From: Opisthorchis felineus
Lineage: Eukaryota > Platyhelminthes > Trematoda > Opisthorchiida > Opisthorchiidae
NCBI GenBank assembly: GCA_004794785.1
Contig: SJOL01007508.1
Span: 191,827 to 255,826 of the forward strand
Direction: 5' to 3'
DNA length: 64,000 bases
Below are positions 12,501-24,423 of this stretch, piece after piece (position 1 is the first letter of the stretch; every line of letters begins with the position of its first letter). The position numbers and the translations under genes are program-made. The notes beneath the pieces are model-generated. The model worked only from the letters and a program-made list of their open reading frames with translations. It was not told where the DNA came from and searched no databases.

Positions 12501-13239
12501 AGCCGATAGTTGGTAATACACTGAGGATGGTAGTGAAGTTGGCTGATCATGAATAAACATTGGAGACATCCAGTGAAATGTCCTGCGGGATTCGTAATCT
12601 ACCACTGGAAGCATCAAATTTCGAAGCAATCGTGAATAAATAAACTAGAATGCAACCCATGGGTAAACAAAACTTGCTTCCAGTTGACCTTTCACAGATT
12701 TTTCTTCAGTGTATCTGCTTGAACTAAAGTGTGGCCGATTAACTTCAGTACTTCCACACACCAACCTGCTCTGGTAATGCAAAAATTATGGCTGAAGTTT
12801 CCCTGTTATTATTACCTTACTAAAACTTTATTACAATGTAATAACTAATGCTAACCTCAGATGTCCTTGCCTTTCGTTCCAGAGACAAGTATCTTGGCCA
12901 AAGTGCTGTATCACTCAGTGGTTTCTCAGTTGCAAACTAACAGGACAACATACGAAATAACCCTAGTTTCAAAGTATCCGTACCGAATCCAGCACGAGTG
13001 CAATCAGAAAAACCTTTTGACTGGTGTAGTATTCGGGAATGAGCATGAGGTTTTCGAAAGGAGCTTTATTACTCAATGTTTCTATCACCTTGGGAAGCTT
13101 TCATCAGAGGCAAAATGATCAATGTCGCACAGACAAATGGACACGCGCCAGTTAGTGTCAACATTAAAAGAACCAACATTCTACGCACCACTCTGATGGG
13201 TCAAGCTTGTGTTTAGACGCGTGAGTTGTGTTTAGGCTG
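9549..13239. other. No recognisable gene
   Basis: Only short, domain-free frames are present. No splice-bounded exon, tRNA-like box pair or internal repeat could be supported. Confidence 0.5.
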
Positions 13240-13600
13240 AAGGAATTACATGTTTGCTCATGGTTTGCTGTTAATCAGCCCTGTCCAGACGGCATATAGT
13301 TGTTGGACATCAATTAGGTTGATACACACAGGTCAAGTACGAATGACTAGGGCTTCTACACAATGATGTCCTGCGTACCTTTGTAGATTGCTGTGTAGTG
13401 TTTTGGCTTGATCAAAGAGAACTTTTGGCTTTCTGTAAGAGTATGAGGTGCAATCAACGAGTTCTTCCTAGTCTGTGGAGCTGTCAAGTGTTTTTGGGGT
13501 AGATAACCTAAGCTTCTTTTTTATTCGGTTTTTACGCTCATTTGCCTGCCAGTTTGGCCTATGTTTCCGGATTTAAGGTTCCGCAACGAAACTGGTCCAA
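13240..13600 (-). pseudogene. Penelope-like element GIY-YIG endonuclease remnant
   Basis: On the minus strand, 13570-13527 translates to GNIGQTGRQMS, the Y/N-IGQTGR signature of GIY-YIG nucleases. Downstream, in shifting frames, come FDxAKT (near 13400), then EALVI (near 13350), then a CINLIDVQQLY-like tail (near 13310). This order and spacing match the C-terminal endonuclease of Penelope-like retroelements (GxxG-R, F-Dx-T, the catalytic-Glu EA segment, then N-x-x-I-D-L-x-x-x-Y). In-frame stops and frameshifts make it non-functional. The reverse transcriptase expected upstream (above 13600 on this strand) was not recognised. A diverged chance match is possible but less likely, given four ordered motifs. 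Confidence 0.5.
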
Positions 13601-15426
13601 TCATCGGCTTGTACAGAGTTTTGTATTGGTAAGTGATATGACGACCTGTTTTCGACTAAAAACGAAAGTGTTCCAGGCATATTGAAATACCTGGGTTTCT
13701 AGTCATGTTTTTAGTCCTGAGAGCCATACACACACACTGACTAAGCTGTGACCGATGAGGTTAGATTAAGCGTTGTACAGGCCCGAACATTTCTGTTAGA
13801 CCGCTTCAACTTTGGCACCAAAATTGCACGTCAATGAAATCAAGTGATCATTTGGTCCAACTGGCCGTGCAATATGTATTGCTCAATAGATGTGAAACTT
13901 ATTAGCTCCTATCTTAGGCTTTTGACCATCTCAAAAATCTGCTGGCGCTGTTTCCTTAAAATTGCAGAGGGTAGCCGGCAAAAACAAGGTCACAGTGTGA
14001 TGGTAGGTTAGTTACCAATTTACGATGTCTTGAGAATGTATAAAGTGTGTCGACCCGTCTTCTTCCAAGGACATTATTTTCCACTCCTAAATCCAGTTAA
14101 CGAAAGGTTGGCGGTTGACAGCTTAACGTACGACAAGTCAAAATGAAAGCTATTATCGTCTACTTCAACACAGTTTTGTCTTCGTCTCTTAATAATTTTG
14201 GTCAACGTTCTTCTGTTTGTAAGCAGCTGAAAGCCCTACGGTCGGCTATTGGGTGAGGGCCGTGAGAATACCGGGTTTGCGTCGCTGCTGGCTCTTAGCC
14301 CGAATGCAATTAACAGAATTGTTTATCTGAAAGATGTCTAACAGTGTAGACGCCTAGATTTTGACCATTTCCAAGATATTTATATCTCTTTACTGTGTAT
14401 TTGTGCATCCTCTATTCCAAGGAGCATCAGTAATTGCTGCAGGTGGTGGCAGGAATTAACTGGACGACTGGTCTTTGTGGGAACTGACAACTCGTAACTT
14501 CACGCAGTACTCTTCCGGAGGAATTAGACTGTAAGGTTTTATACTCATCTGGTTTGGAATACATAAAACACCTTCTGTAAATGAACTGTTATTCATGGAG
14601 ATCTACAAAGCTTTGTTACAAGAAATTCGCTTTTGGCCTAATTCTGTATCATTTCACAATTCAACTGATAGGGCAAGTATCCCGGATGTCAAGACACCAG
14701 CACCTGCCACATTCAAACCCACCTTGCTCCGGACTTCAAAGGATGACTGAGGAACTTCCTCAATCGGCCTTTCATTCATAGCTTCATTCATTTCGTTTAC
14801 GTCGTATTCGGTTGTAAATCTAGTATTTCCGACCTCGACGCTATACCGCATACGTGGTATGATTTTATCGCTGAATTTCCAAATCTGAAAAAATAATGCA
14901 GCCAGAAATGTAGTCAGTCCTTACAGCTATTCTCATGGCGATTTCTTGACATGGAATGAGCTAAAAATGCACCTGGACTGTCTAGACATTGGTAAGACTA
15001 TGAGGATAGATTCGAAGGAGAATTGAAGCAATAATTATTCGTTCACGTCACTTCAACAATTCACTGGAGGTTTGCTACAACCCGGTCACATCAGGTACCC
15101 TATCTCATAGCGTGATTTTTGGGCAAGTGAAAACTGGCCCACCGTATTCTTCAAAGGAACAGTTTAGTGTGCAATTTGGCCTTTCTTTTCCATTTTATTG
15201 CTTGTCATCTCGTAGCCAGCCGACTCCGTACCCCTCCAAAATTAGCCGATTCTTGGGTTATCTGGTGTATAATTAGTAGTTAGTCATGCATAGAGCTGTA
15301 CACCACCTAAACTCGGGTTACAAAGGATTTTTCATATGACCAGAAAGGTTTTCAAATTGCCTCGATATACTGCTGAAGGTGATTCCATTTGAAATCATGA
15401 AGCCCTGAGGGGTATGCAACCCTCAG
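13601..15426. other. Possible Penelope-like body, otherwise unrecognised
   Basis: If 13240-13600 is a Penelope-like nuclease, this stretch should hold its reverse transcriptase on the minus strand. No RT motif could be read with confidence. No other gene was seen. Confidence 0.3.
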
Positions 15427-15552
15427 GGTTGAAAATTATCTGTAGCTGTTCATTTTGATATTGAGAGATAATTTGGAATTTCTCACCAGGATATCTTATG
15501 AAAAACGCAAGGAGTCTTTTATATTAAATGTACGGTTGCACGGTTAACTGTA
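15427..15552 (+). repeat. Direct repeat DR1 flanking dispersed repeat copy 2
   Basis: Starts GGTTGAAAATT and is repeated at 15887-16035. Shared words include GATATTGAG, TTTGGAATTTCTCA, GGATATCTTA and AAAAACGCAA, in the same order. The second copy has a short insertion. Confidence 0.85.
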
Positions 15553-15885
15553 TTGACAAGCTGTATGTACTCACATGTGCTCACACAGCTTTGCCTAATC
15601 AGTGCACATGGTGTGCCATGGGTTTCTTGTTGATCAATATGAGGGCATCCCATGCAGAAAAAACATTTTCGAGTCTGTTGGAAGTGTCCTCATCTAGGGA
15701 AAGTCGTGAATCTAATTTCAAGCACATTAGGGTATGCAGAAAACATATTGTGGAAAATACTTTATTGTTAATTATCGCACTTCAGACTCAGCATAATCCC
15801 GAAGCTTTGGCAACCTGGCAGTACCCCAGCCCTCGTGTCTCCTTCGGGTGGTATGACAGTTAGTCAACGAAAGGGTGCTACAGCT
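15550..15885 (+). repeat. Dispersed ~340-bp repeat with SINE-like 3' core, copy 2
   Basis: Colinear homologue of 9208-9548, ending in the same CAACCTGGCAGTACCCCAGCC core (15808-15884). It sits exactly between the direct repeats DR1 and DR2. That layout resembles a terminal-repeat retrotransposon in miniature, or a large tandem duplication interrupted by insertion. No protein domain was recognised. Confidence 0.85.
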
Positions 15886-15886
15886 A

Positions 15887-16035
15887 GGTTGAAAATTCTC
15901 CGTAGCACTTCAGTAGGATATTGAGTTATCTTTATATCTTTGCCGAGATACTTTGGAATTTCTCAACTGGATATCTTACAAAAAACGCAACCAATCCTTA
16001 AAAATAAATGAACGGACTTCCTGTTAACTGTACTG
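15887..16035 (+). repeat. Direct repeat DR2 flanking dispersed repeat copy 2
   Basis: Partner of 15427-15552. It begins GGTTGAAAATT immediately after the SINE-like core ends and closes with a CTGTTAACTGTACT-like stretch matching GGTTAACTGTATT of DR1. Confidence 0.85.
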
Positions 16036-16182
16036 GTGAAATCAGCCGGTGCACTCTAAGTATCTTGCTTAAATATCTTACACAGAACACCGCTGTTGTA
16101 AGGTTTCACTGTCCACACTGTATAATTCGAACACATGTTTGTTAAAGCCTTCATTTTTGTCATTACGCTATCCATAACTTGA

Positions 16183-16218
16183 CCCTCCTCCTCCTCCTCA
16201 TCATCATCATCATAATCG
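16183..16218. repeat. (CTC)n(ATC)n compound microsatellite
   Basis: A short run of CTC units passes directly into a run of ATC units. Confidence 0.85.
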
Positions 16219-19200
16219 CAATAAAACTGACAGCAACACTAGACAACACTCGATTACACTAGAGAGTGCTGGTTATCCACTTCAGTGCCGTCATGTCAAT
16301 GAGGCGAATGAGGTCTTATGATGGGAAGAAACAATGGGTCGTGAGGGGAGATCTAGAGCAAGTCTATCACAACCATCCGTGGTAGCTAGACATCGGTCAG
16401 ACAATCTGGATAAAAAACGGATAGCTTGAATACCACTGATATCAGGTAGCCGGCATATCGTTCCGAGTTTCACGTGGATCCCAGCCCAGAAGGGGAACAG
16501 CTCTCAAATTTTTGGTAACATCATTTTCTTCTGCTATGTCCAATTCCGGACAACTCTAGGTTTCCTTCACTCGGAATTAGGCACGCAAAGAAACGCTCGT
16601 CTCAGATGGCGGTCAAGCTATCCCTTTATTTTTTTCAGCTCCAAAACCTTCTGGTACCTGCATATCTATCGGCTCCTCACATGCTAATAGGATGTCATAC
16701 TTTTGTTGATATCAAGGCAGCTGTTGTCTGACGTTTGCGACCAATCCAGTGGAACGGGGTATTCAAAAACATGTAAGTGCGTTCGTCTAGACTGTGACGG
16801 CTTATAAAAACGGGCATGAGTGTGGCAGAAGCGTGTAAACTGCATGCTTTTCCATGTCACACTGTATTTGAGTAGAAAAGCGATTCTTGTCCGAAAGCAT
16901 CAAAGCACACATAAACCTGAACAGACACCCAGATGTACTAAGAATTGTCCGCATCTTTTTATCTTCTGGACGTATTTTCTCGTTTTTGCCGGAAAAGGGA
17001 GTGCCCAGAATATTCAATATTTGTATACATATGCTGCAACGCTACAGTAATTTACAACTTTGCCACTTGTACATTGCATACAGCTTTAAAACAGGATGCA
17101 AAATGTGTACAGCACTTCATTATCTTTTGGCTTAGACTGACATTGCACAAACACTTCTGAATGGACGAAACAGCCTACAATCCATACAAGCCTCCTTCCG
17201 ACTACGTAAGTTAGTTACCACCAGGTCACAAGAAGCAAATCTGAGTGTGTAAATAGGGCTTAGTACCATATCCTTTCGATTTGCAAGCTGACTACAATTC
17301 TAACCAAACTATTGTGGCGATCTTGGAGATTCAAATGTTTTGTCGAGTATAGGTGACCAATTCTATCCATATCGCATAATTTCAGCACTTTTGTAGTAAA
17401 GTTTCCCACTCGTCTGAGTTTTCCAGCAGCTTCCTTGAAGATGCTGAATAAAGTGCTACAGATGTTCAATACTCCTATAAATTCCTGATTTGCAAATACT
17501 AAAGTAGCGTGGTGAACTTGTTTATTATTACTGAGCCGTCATCTAAGAATGAAAATCCAGTGGCTTTTCTCGTCAGGTAAACCTAAGTAATAGCCTGTAG
17601 ACTAAAAAAGGTATCATAAAGACTTGATACCCTTCAGTAATGAGAAACATTATGGCTATCAGGGACTCGAAAGATGTCAAAAACAACGCGTTGGTTTATC
17701 CTGTACTTCTGTTGTATTGCCGTCAACCAGTGTTACAGTCGTGAAATGCTTCAAAAATTGTTGTCTGCGTGGCCGAAGCAAAATTATCGGCAAGTTAAAC
17801 CGAAGACTTATCCGAACAGTTCATCAGCATGATTAATCAATACATAAGCTGTGCCTAAAACATTAAATCTTTGTAGAAACAACCAACTAGAATGTCTTCA
17901 TCAGTGACACTGAATATCTTCATTGGGGTGTTTCCTCTGGGGAAGTAAGTGAACCGCTTGTGGTTGTTCAATGAAGGTTTACTCAAGATGGAACTGCGGC
18001 AGAAAAAAGTGCCTCCAAAGCTGTTTTCTTGATCTAGAAGTCTCTTTGAGGGTGGAGGTTTTGTACACAGATACTTTTCGGGGTGTTATAGGGTTGAGTC
18101 CCTTATATTTTTGTAAGAACTTAACTGCTGGCGGTTCAAAACAAGACTGAAACAGCCGTACAGTGTTCTGGGCCTCTTCAGCACGGGTTAAAGAAAAACC
18201 TTCTTGTTATACAGATTTAAACACACCGTTCGTTATTCACTTGTCTCACATATTCTCATTCATTATCACTTTTTGTCAAGCGCAAATCCATGCCCATCAT
18301 GTATAGAAACAGGGGAGATGAAACGCGTGCCGTAATTTGATGCAAGTAAAGATCTCTAACTTAGAATTTCGTAGCAACAGAATACAACAGCACAGAGCTG
18401 CAAACAACGGCAGACTTTTTTATCACAAGCACTGCAGATCTCGAAAAAACTGGTCACTCAATTCGGTTGCCTAAGATTTATTCACCCAGTATATGCTACA
18501 GGCGTCCCATCGTCATAACACTGGTTATAGTGACACACTACCGCAACAATATCGAATTCTGGCCACTTCTCTTCGCGTGATCATGCAACCTTTAGTTGAG
18601 AAATTTGGTTAAACTAGCTACTGACGTAGTCAATCTGACAACAGGTGGATAGCCAGGTTGATTTGTTTCATTAACAGAGTCTTCACGGAGGATCTAATAG
18701 GTACCAAGCCGGTAATTTGGAAATCCACCGAATGCCTGTGTAGAAGATGTGATTAAACTCGAAAAGCTCAGCTTCATGTGGACTAGTAAGATAAGTTTCG
18801 GGTAGTGAAGTTCACACCTTCCAGCCTATCTCCTTAGCTCTATATGCTCCATCGCCAAGTCAGTTTATATGTATTACGTAAACCGTAGAATCAGGAAGGA
18901 CATCTGGAAGCGAACTTTATGGTGTGAAATGTCAAAAAAATGCTTAATTACAGACTTTCCGAAGAGGGCAGTTCTCTTGAACGGTTAAAGTCAACTGTTT
19001 TTATCAGATAGGGCTTAGCATGGTTGACCATTCCCAGAGAGGGTTCGATCGTATATTTTTTTCTGTTGTGGTCTGGCTTAAGAATCTGCTGTACGCCAAA
19101 AGTATTATTTATTATGGCAGATAATTTTCGTTGATAAATACAACTAAAAAATTAGACTAATTACCACTTAGGAAATCTCTAAGATCCCGCAGTTTGGGAG

Positions 19201-20280
19201 CGGAGAATCTGCTCTATCGTAGCAAATCGGCTGCAGGAACTGAAGTGGACGCAAAGTATGAGGATGGAAAATCAAAAGGTAAACATTTTACCCTTCCAAA
19301 ATCCAGGAGACTATCCGTCTGTTTCCTTCCGAAAACAAGAGCCTTAATAAACACTACTCCCTGCTTGATGTCGTTTTTAGCAAAGTTGCTGTGTTGATGC
19401 ACCGTGAAGTGATATGTCGTCGGCTAGATTCAACCATAATGCAGCACTACGACCAAGAGTGGTCTTACCAAGGTCAACCATGTGCTGAAAAACCTGGTAA
19501 TCATGTATACATGGTGAAACAACACCGAAAACTGGGCTATTGCACTATAATTTGAAGGGCTTACTGGCACATAGGCTTATAACAACACGGGGCCTCCTGA
19601 AAGCAGGTGGAGTTAGGCCACTCCAGTTTGTTCGCACTTAATAAAGAACTGCAAATGTACGATGTAAAAATCCCTTTTCATCAGAGGAGTTGAATGTGTA
19701 GGGTGTTCTGCAACCTTGACGGCATACACATGACAATTTGAATGGTCACCTTGAAACAACTGACCGCGAAAATCCACGATGGTAAACTACTTTACTCGCC
19801 TTCTCCGTTGATCCACTTTAACCTATCATGGCCTCCCTCAAAAAGTGATGTTATCACCACCCTTGAGAATACTCCGCACGAGGGAACTTTACATGCTTTC
19901 TTCTGGTTAACAGCTTGGCACTACTAATCAGTGCATCACGAACACAATGCTTCAATGCAGCTTTTGTGGAGTTAGTTTTCCTTTACTGGAGCGAACGATG
20001 TCTAAATGAAATTCTATTTCTAGTGGACAAATTCTTGAGGAGGAAAAAAGATCTTGCTTGGCGATCTAACTGATAATTTTCCCGCTTATTTATCGACCAA
20101 GTCGCTTTAATCCCTGCTTTGTTTGTTTTCTCCGTTCGCATTCTAGAGAATCTTTATGCTATTGGATATTCCTTTTGCTTCGTTGCATTAAGCCTCTGGA
20201 ACTTTGCTTTGCAATGAACTGAAACTGGATGAATCAATTAATATAGTGGACATTTCGTGGGTAATAATAACAATAATAAT
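16219..20280. other. No recognisable gene
   Basis: Short frames only. No domain signature, tRNA-like promoter pair or repeat shared with the rest of the window could be supported. Confidence 0.5.
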
Positions 20281-20369
20281 CTGTTATGGTGGCCGTTGTT
20301 TTGTTCGCTGAGCTGGGCAATTTGGTTCAATAAGTTTCACCACCAGTCGGAGTTACATCATCAATCAGT
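20281..20369 (-). repeat. Diverged relative of the 60.5-kb palindromic element
   Basis: Read on the minus strand, this stretch follows the same word order as 60639-60724: GATGATGT, CTCCG, TGGTG, GAAAC, CAAATTGCC, AGCTCAGCGAACA and GGCCACC. It is clearly diverged but colinear and present as a single arm. About 170 bases further (20544-20580, plus strand) another TGACTCTGG..GCCGAAACGTT string occurs, whose link to the same element is uncertain. Confidence 0.6.
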
Positions 20370-20599
20370 TGTAAGTGGAACTGCATTGAGTTTTAAAGTG
20401 CATGGTTGTTGCGCATGCGTGAATTGATATAGCGTCTATTCAATCACAGCAGTCTGTTATGGGTACGGCAACCTGATGCCCTATGTTCAATCGATCTTCA
20501 ATAGTTTGGTGCAAGAAATTGTCTGTGAGATCTGGTTGCTTCGCTCTAGATGACTCTGGACCGAAAGCCGAAACGTTTAAAAGGTAAGAACCGTGACTA

Positions 20600-23500
20600 T
20601 AACGATGGAACACTGTGTAGTTTCTATCCAGAAGATTCCGCTCCGACGCAGGCAAGTTACTGAATATGGGACATAAGACAATATACCTCGGGTATAAGAG
20701 AGAAATTCGGAGGGTGGACTGGACACTTGGTAAGCAATCCACTACACTCAGTCACAAAAAGCAAACTACATAATAGCCCCTTCTGTACAACGATCCCTTG
20801 CCTGTGTAAGACCCAAACAGGACAGCCTCACGGCTCTACGGCTGTACCGAACGTTCGTTTCCCCGATTTGTTATCTTTTTTCACCAAGTGACAGAAATGA
20901 AGTTAACTCTTTCCGTCACAGATACTCGTTGAAGGTGACCAAGATGTAATCACAGAACAATTAACGTAGATGGTCTAACTTTGACTTTTTTCAGACTTCT
21001 GCAGTCTCCTGTTTCCCAAGGTTCACTGAATCATGTGGTAACGAAAAAAATAGGTTGAGCTTCGGTCGACTTCCTATAGGCATAAGTGACAAGTATTGCT
21101 GACCAGTAAGAAACGCACTGAACGCTGGGTATAAAACCATCAGCCATCAAATGAACGTTCAGTAACACAGCATGGCAAGTCAGATTAGGTCTACTGTCTA
21201 AAAAAACGCAGCGCGGAAAGACTTGACACGAGGGAACTAGTATGTTGCTTGGTGATGAAACAAACAGTGGCAATCCGCTTCAGTCAAACATCCCAGACAT
21301 TTTTCCAAAGCGTCAGAAGTAATTTAAGGTGGTGCACGTTGGTTCAAATTTTCGAAACTCGTTTGCAGTAGTATCTCTTAAGAAAAACGTATCTCTTATA
21401 ACAAAATTCTCTGCGCTGTTGGTTTCAAGGAAGGAATCTAAGCATTTTTGTCCAAGTTCCCTTCTATTCATATCAGAAGACATGTCATTTTAGGGTTCAG
21501 TATGTGTATTGTACTGAAATTAGCGGAATGCATCTTTTGCAAGGAAATCTGGCGACGACTAATTTTTTAGATCATTCCCAAGTATGGATACGAACAATAA
21601 TCAAGGGAACTTTTTATTAAACAACTGCTCTAAGCATTGCGTTCGTTGGCTACTAAGGAATCTGATCGAAGTATTCGATGTGTTTTGACCGTTCAGAGGT
21701 ATCTTGTGTATCAGTGGCATCAATTCCTTTATCAGTTCTTGAGCTTCTTCTTTAAGAGGTTCAACATCTGAAGTTCTAAGTTTCAACTGAGTTTTTGCAC
21801 CTGCTGTCTAAGTGTTCTATTTGACCTGAATCGGTGGTTTCCGGTCCGCACGATGGAGGATGAGAACTTTTATGAAGAGCGTCATTCAGTAAAAAACCTT
21901 TGTGCACAACATTCCCAAGGATTCAACTACAAATCATAAACGCACGTCTGATTTACACACCTGACTGTAATTGTGCCTTGCAAGTCATGCAAGGTGAATC
22001 GGTACTGTATTGTCCAGGTTAAGGTCCTGAACACTCCTGAATTCTCCCTTCTATTTTGACACTTGCTTTATTAATCTAGAAGCTCGCTGACGAAAGCCAC
22101 CGTGCAGGAAATGGCAGCTAAGTAGTTTCAGTGGCGTTCTTGTTGTCAGTTTCTTTCGAGACTGACTGTGCCCTTGGTGGTGTAGGCACCTCAGAGTGCT
22201 TGCTGTAGGCTAGCACTAAGTGTTTCTGCGGCAGTGAAACATCAGCATCAACACTGATTTTGCTGTGACTGATAGTGAATGAATTTCGCGAACGGCCTGT
22301 GTGAATTAACTGCTGCCTGTCCTGGTTTGGGGACATTATGAGTATCAAAAACAAACATTAGCACTTGCCTGCAAAATAGTGGTGTCATGCCTCCATGAAC
22401 TTGTGAGAATGGTGTTTGACGTTGGCTCGATATCCAGTGCATCTGATCCAGAAATATGCGGTCCTCCGTACACCCTGAATATGCAAGAGAAGGTGGACAG
22501 TTTCATATCCAAGTGCTCTTGAGAGTAAAAGATGATGATGATATCTGCATGGGAAGTCAACTTTATTTTTCCAATGATGTCTTAAAGGCATTAAGGCACA
22601 AGTGGTTGTAGTTGTACGGTTCAGTCTAATAAATGCTCCGTTCAAAAATGAAAATAGAACAGACAAACAAAAAGAGCAGAGTGACTGTAGTTGGGCGTTT
22701 TAGGAGAGGAACATATCTAGATTCTCGGCTTACCCAGGTGACCCCAGAACGCTAACAGAGTCGTTCAAGGATTCATGTTGTAATGTCAAGGCAGTACGTT
22801 CACAAGAAAAGCCAAAAAAAGGATAGCACTAAATGCTCGGAAAAGTTATCTCTGTTAGCCTCCATGACAATTTTCATAAAAATCCACAAAGGTCAAGGCG
22901 TATGACTCAAAGCTGGTGACGTTTTTAGCTGGTTCAGCTGCGCACGTCGTTTTGTAACTCTCTGAAAGTACATGTCTTAAAATATTAGTGTATCGTGTTA
23001 CAGTGCGGACACTATTGCAACTCGGCTGCGATACTTGGCCACTTCGGGTCGGGCGCATGAAACATATCAGGGACTTAAAACGGTTGGAACCAGTAAATTT
23101 GGACTGACGTGATTAACAGACAAGTTTTCCGCGAATCGGTAGGTAGTTTGCATAAGGAATACATCAAACAGTGCAAGCTAAGCTGGTCGGACCACGTGCT
23201 GCACATGCCGAGGTACAATCTACAGAGAAAAGCATTGATTTTCTGCCCAATTCAGAAAGCCGGAAGCCTAGAGGTGGACAGATTATGATATGACACAAGG
23301 GAATGATGTAACGAAAAGTGTGAGTTCTGTTGTGCTTTTGGTCTTCTAGGATGGGGTCAACATGACCCTCCATGTGTTGGGCTGCAGACATTGTAACATA
23401 TGGCAACCAGGTGATTTCACTGGGTTCCATCATGTCAGTTGCTGTTCAGGTTCTCTGACTAGGTGCTGTAGGTGTAGGCACCTCTGATGTTTATGATAGA

Positions 23501-23738
23501 CTTGCCCCATTTTTTCCTCCCATCAGAATAATTTATTCACAAAGATTGACATAGTTGTACGGCAGCGAAGCACCGGTGTTCTCCGGTGTTACTGTCACTG
23601 GAAATGATTAAGGTAGGTTTTTGCGATGAGTGGATCCGCCATGGAATAATGGCGGCAACCTAGACACAAGTAGACTATTTGTGAGTAAATAGATTGGCCA
23701 AACTTTTGCCGCACAGCTAGTACGGTAACTAGCAAAAC
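20600..23738. other. No recognisable gene
   Basis: Two GGTGTAGGCACCTC words (near 22180 and 23470) hint at a small dispersed repeat. Downstream exons of the minus-strand WD40 gene may lie here or further left, but none could be recognised. Confidence 0.4.
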
Positions 23739-23851
23739 GACATTTACTGGATGTTGGTCAGGTAACGTTTGGCCTGTTCCCCGAACTTGGCAATCTGCAT
23801 GTAACAATTTCGTCACTAATCGAGGCGACATCATCGCTATAAGAGCTAACA
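23739..23851 (-). repeat. Second diverged relative of the palindromic element
   Basis: Minus-strand words GATGATGTCGCCTCGA, GTGACGAAA, GCAGATTGCCAAG, TTCGGGGAACAG and CCTGACCAACATCCAG follow the order of 60639-60724. Like the 20.3-kb copy it is a single arm, not a palindrome. Confidence 0.65.
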
Positions 23852-24264
23852 GCAAACAAGCTATTAAGCGTAAAGTACGTATCAGCAAATGCACACATGA
23901 TTATATGATTGTAACAGTTTTTTAATTAATAAAAACGTCAGCGTCTGATGAAGATTTTGACGATGATGGTGATTGAATTCCTCCTTATTTACAATTATTA
24001 GGCTGATCCAGCGGAACGAATCGTAAGTTGAAGCAACACTGACAAGAGCAATAATACTAACCACAAGTGCTTTTTGGCCCTATAACCATAATTAAATGTT
24101 TGAACAATGTCGTGTGACCCAAGACTAAACAAATGGAGTAAAGTACAAAGTCGACCGTTGGTAGTCAAAGGATTTCCGCAATACCCACACCAGTAAGTCG
24201 ACTCAAAGGCAGACCGTGTAAAACCTAGTGCAACAGTGTGCGTAATACATGTCGTGTTACTTAC

Positions 24265-24423
24265 CATAGCGAATGGACGAATCGGTCATCCCACACCTGC
24301 ACTGTGTCATCCCAGCTACCAGAAATGAAAATGTGCGAATAGTCTTCCTGATATGCTCCACGTGGGTGATATTTAACAGCACATATCCTCATCACATGAC
24401 CGTCCATTCTTTCCGAAGTGAAG
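24265..24423 (-). CDS. WD40-repeat protein, downstream exon
   Basis: This 159-nt exon is bounded by a TTACCAACAG acceptor at 24424 and a consensus GTAAGT donor beginning at 24264. It starts and ends in phase 2, which joins the upstream exon's AG|C serine codon exactly. It encodes ERMDGHV, then VKYHP, a short acidic insertion, FISGSWDDTVQVWD and a following DR. This is a canonical WD40 blade: GH near the start, the SGSWD strand-c signature, and a terminal WD-like dipeptide. WD40 propellers are protein-interaction scaffolds; this one's partner and cell location cannot be read from two exons. Later 3' exons were not found. Clean splice sites and an intact frame argue for a live gene rather than a pseudogene. 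Confidence 0.85.

Noticed and set aside
20537..20585. Hammerhead-like string on the plus strand (GATGACTCTGG..GCCGAAACGTT)
   Set aside because: The first core reads CTAGATGA rather than CTGATGA, helix II is mismatched and no helix I partner could be found. Kept only as a possible relic.
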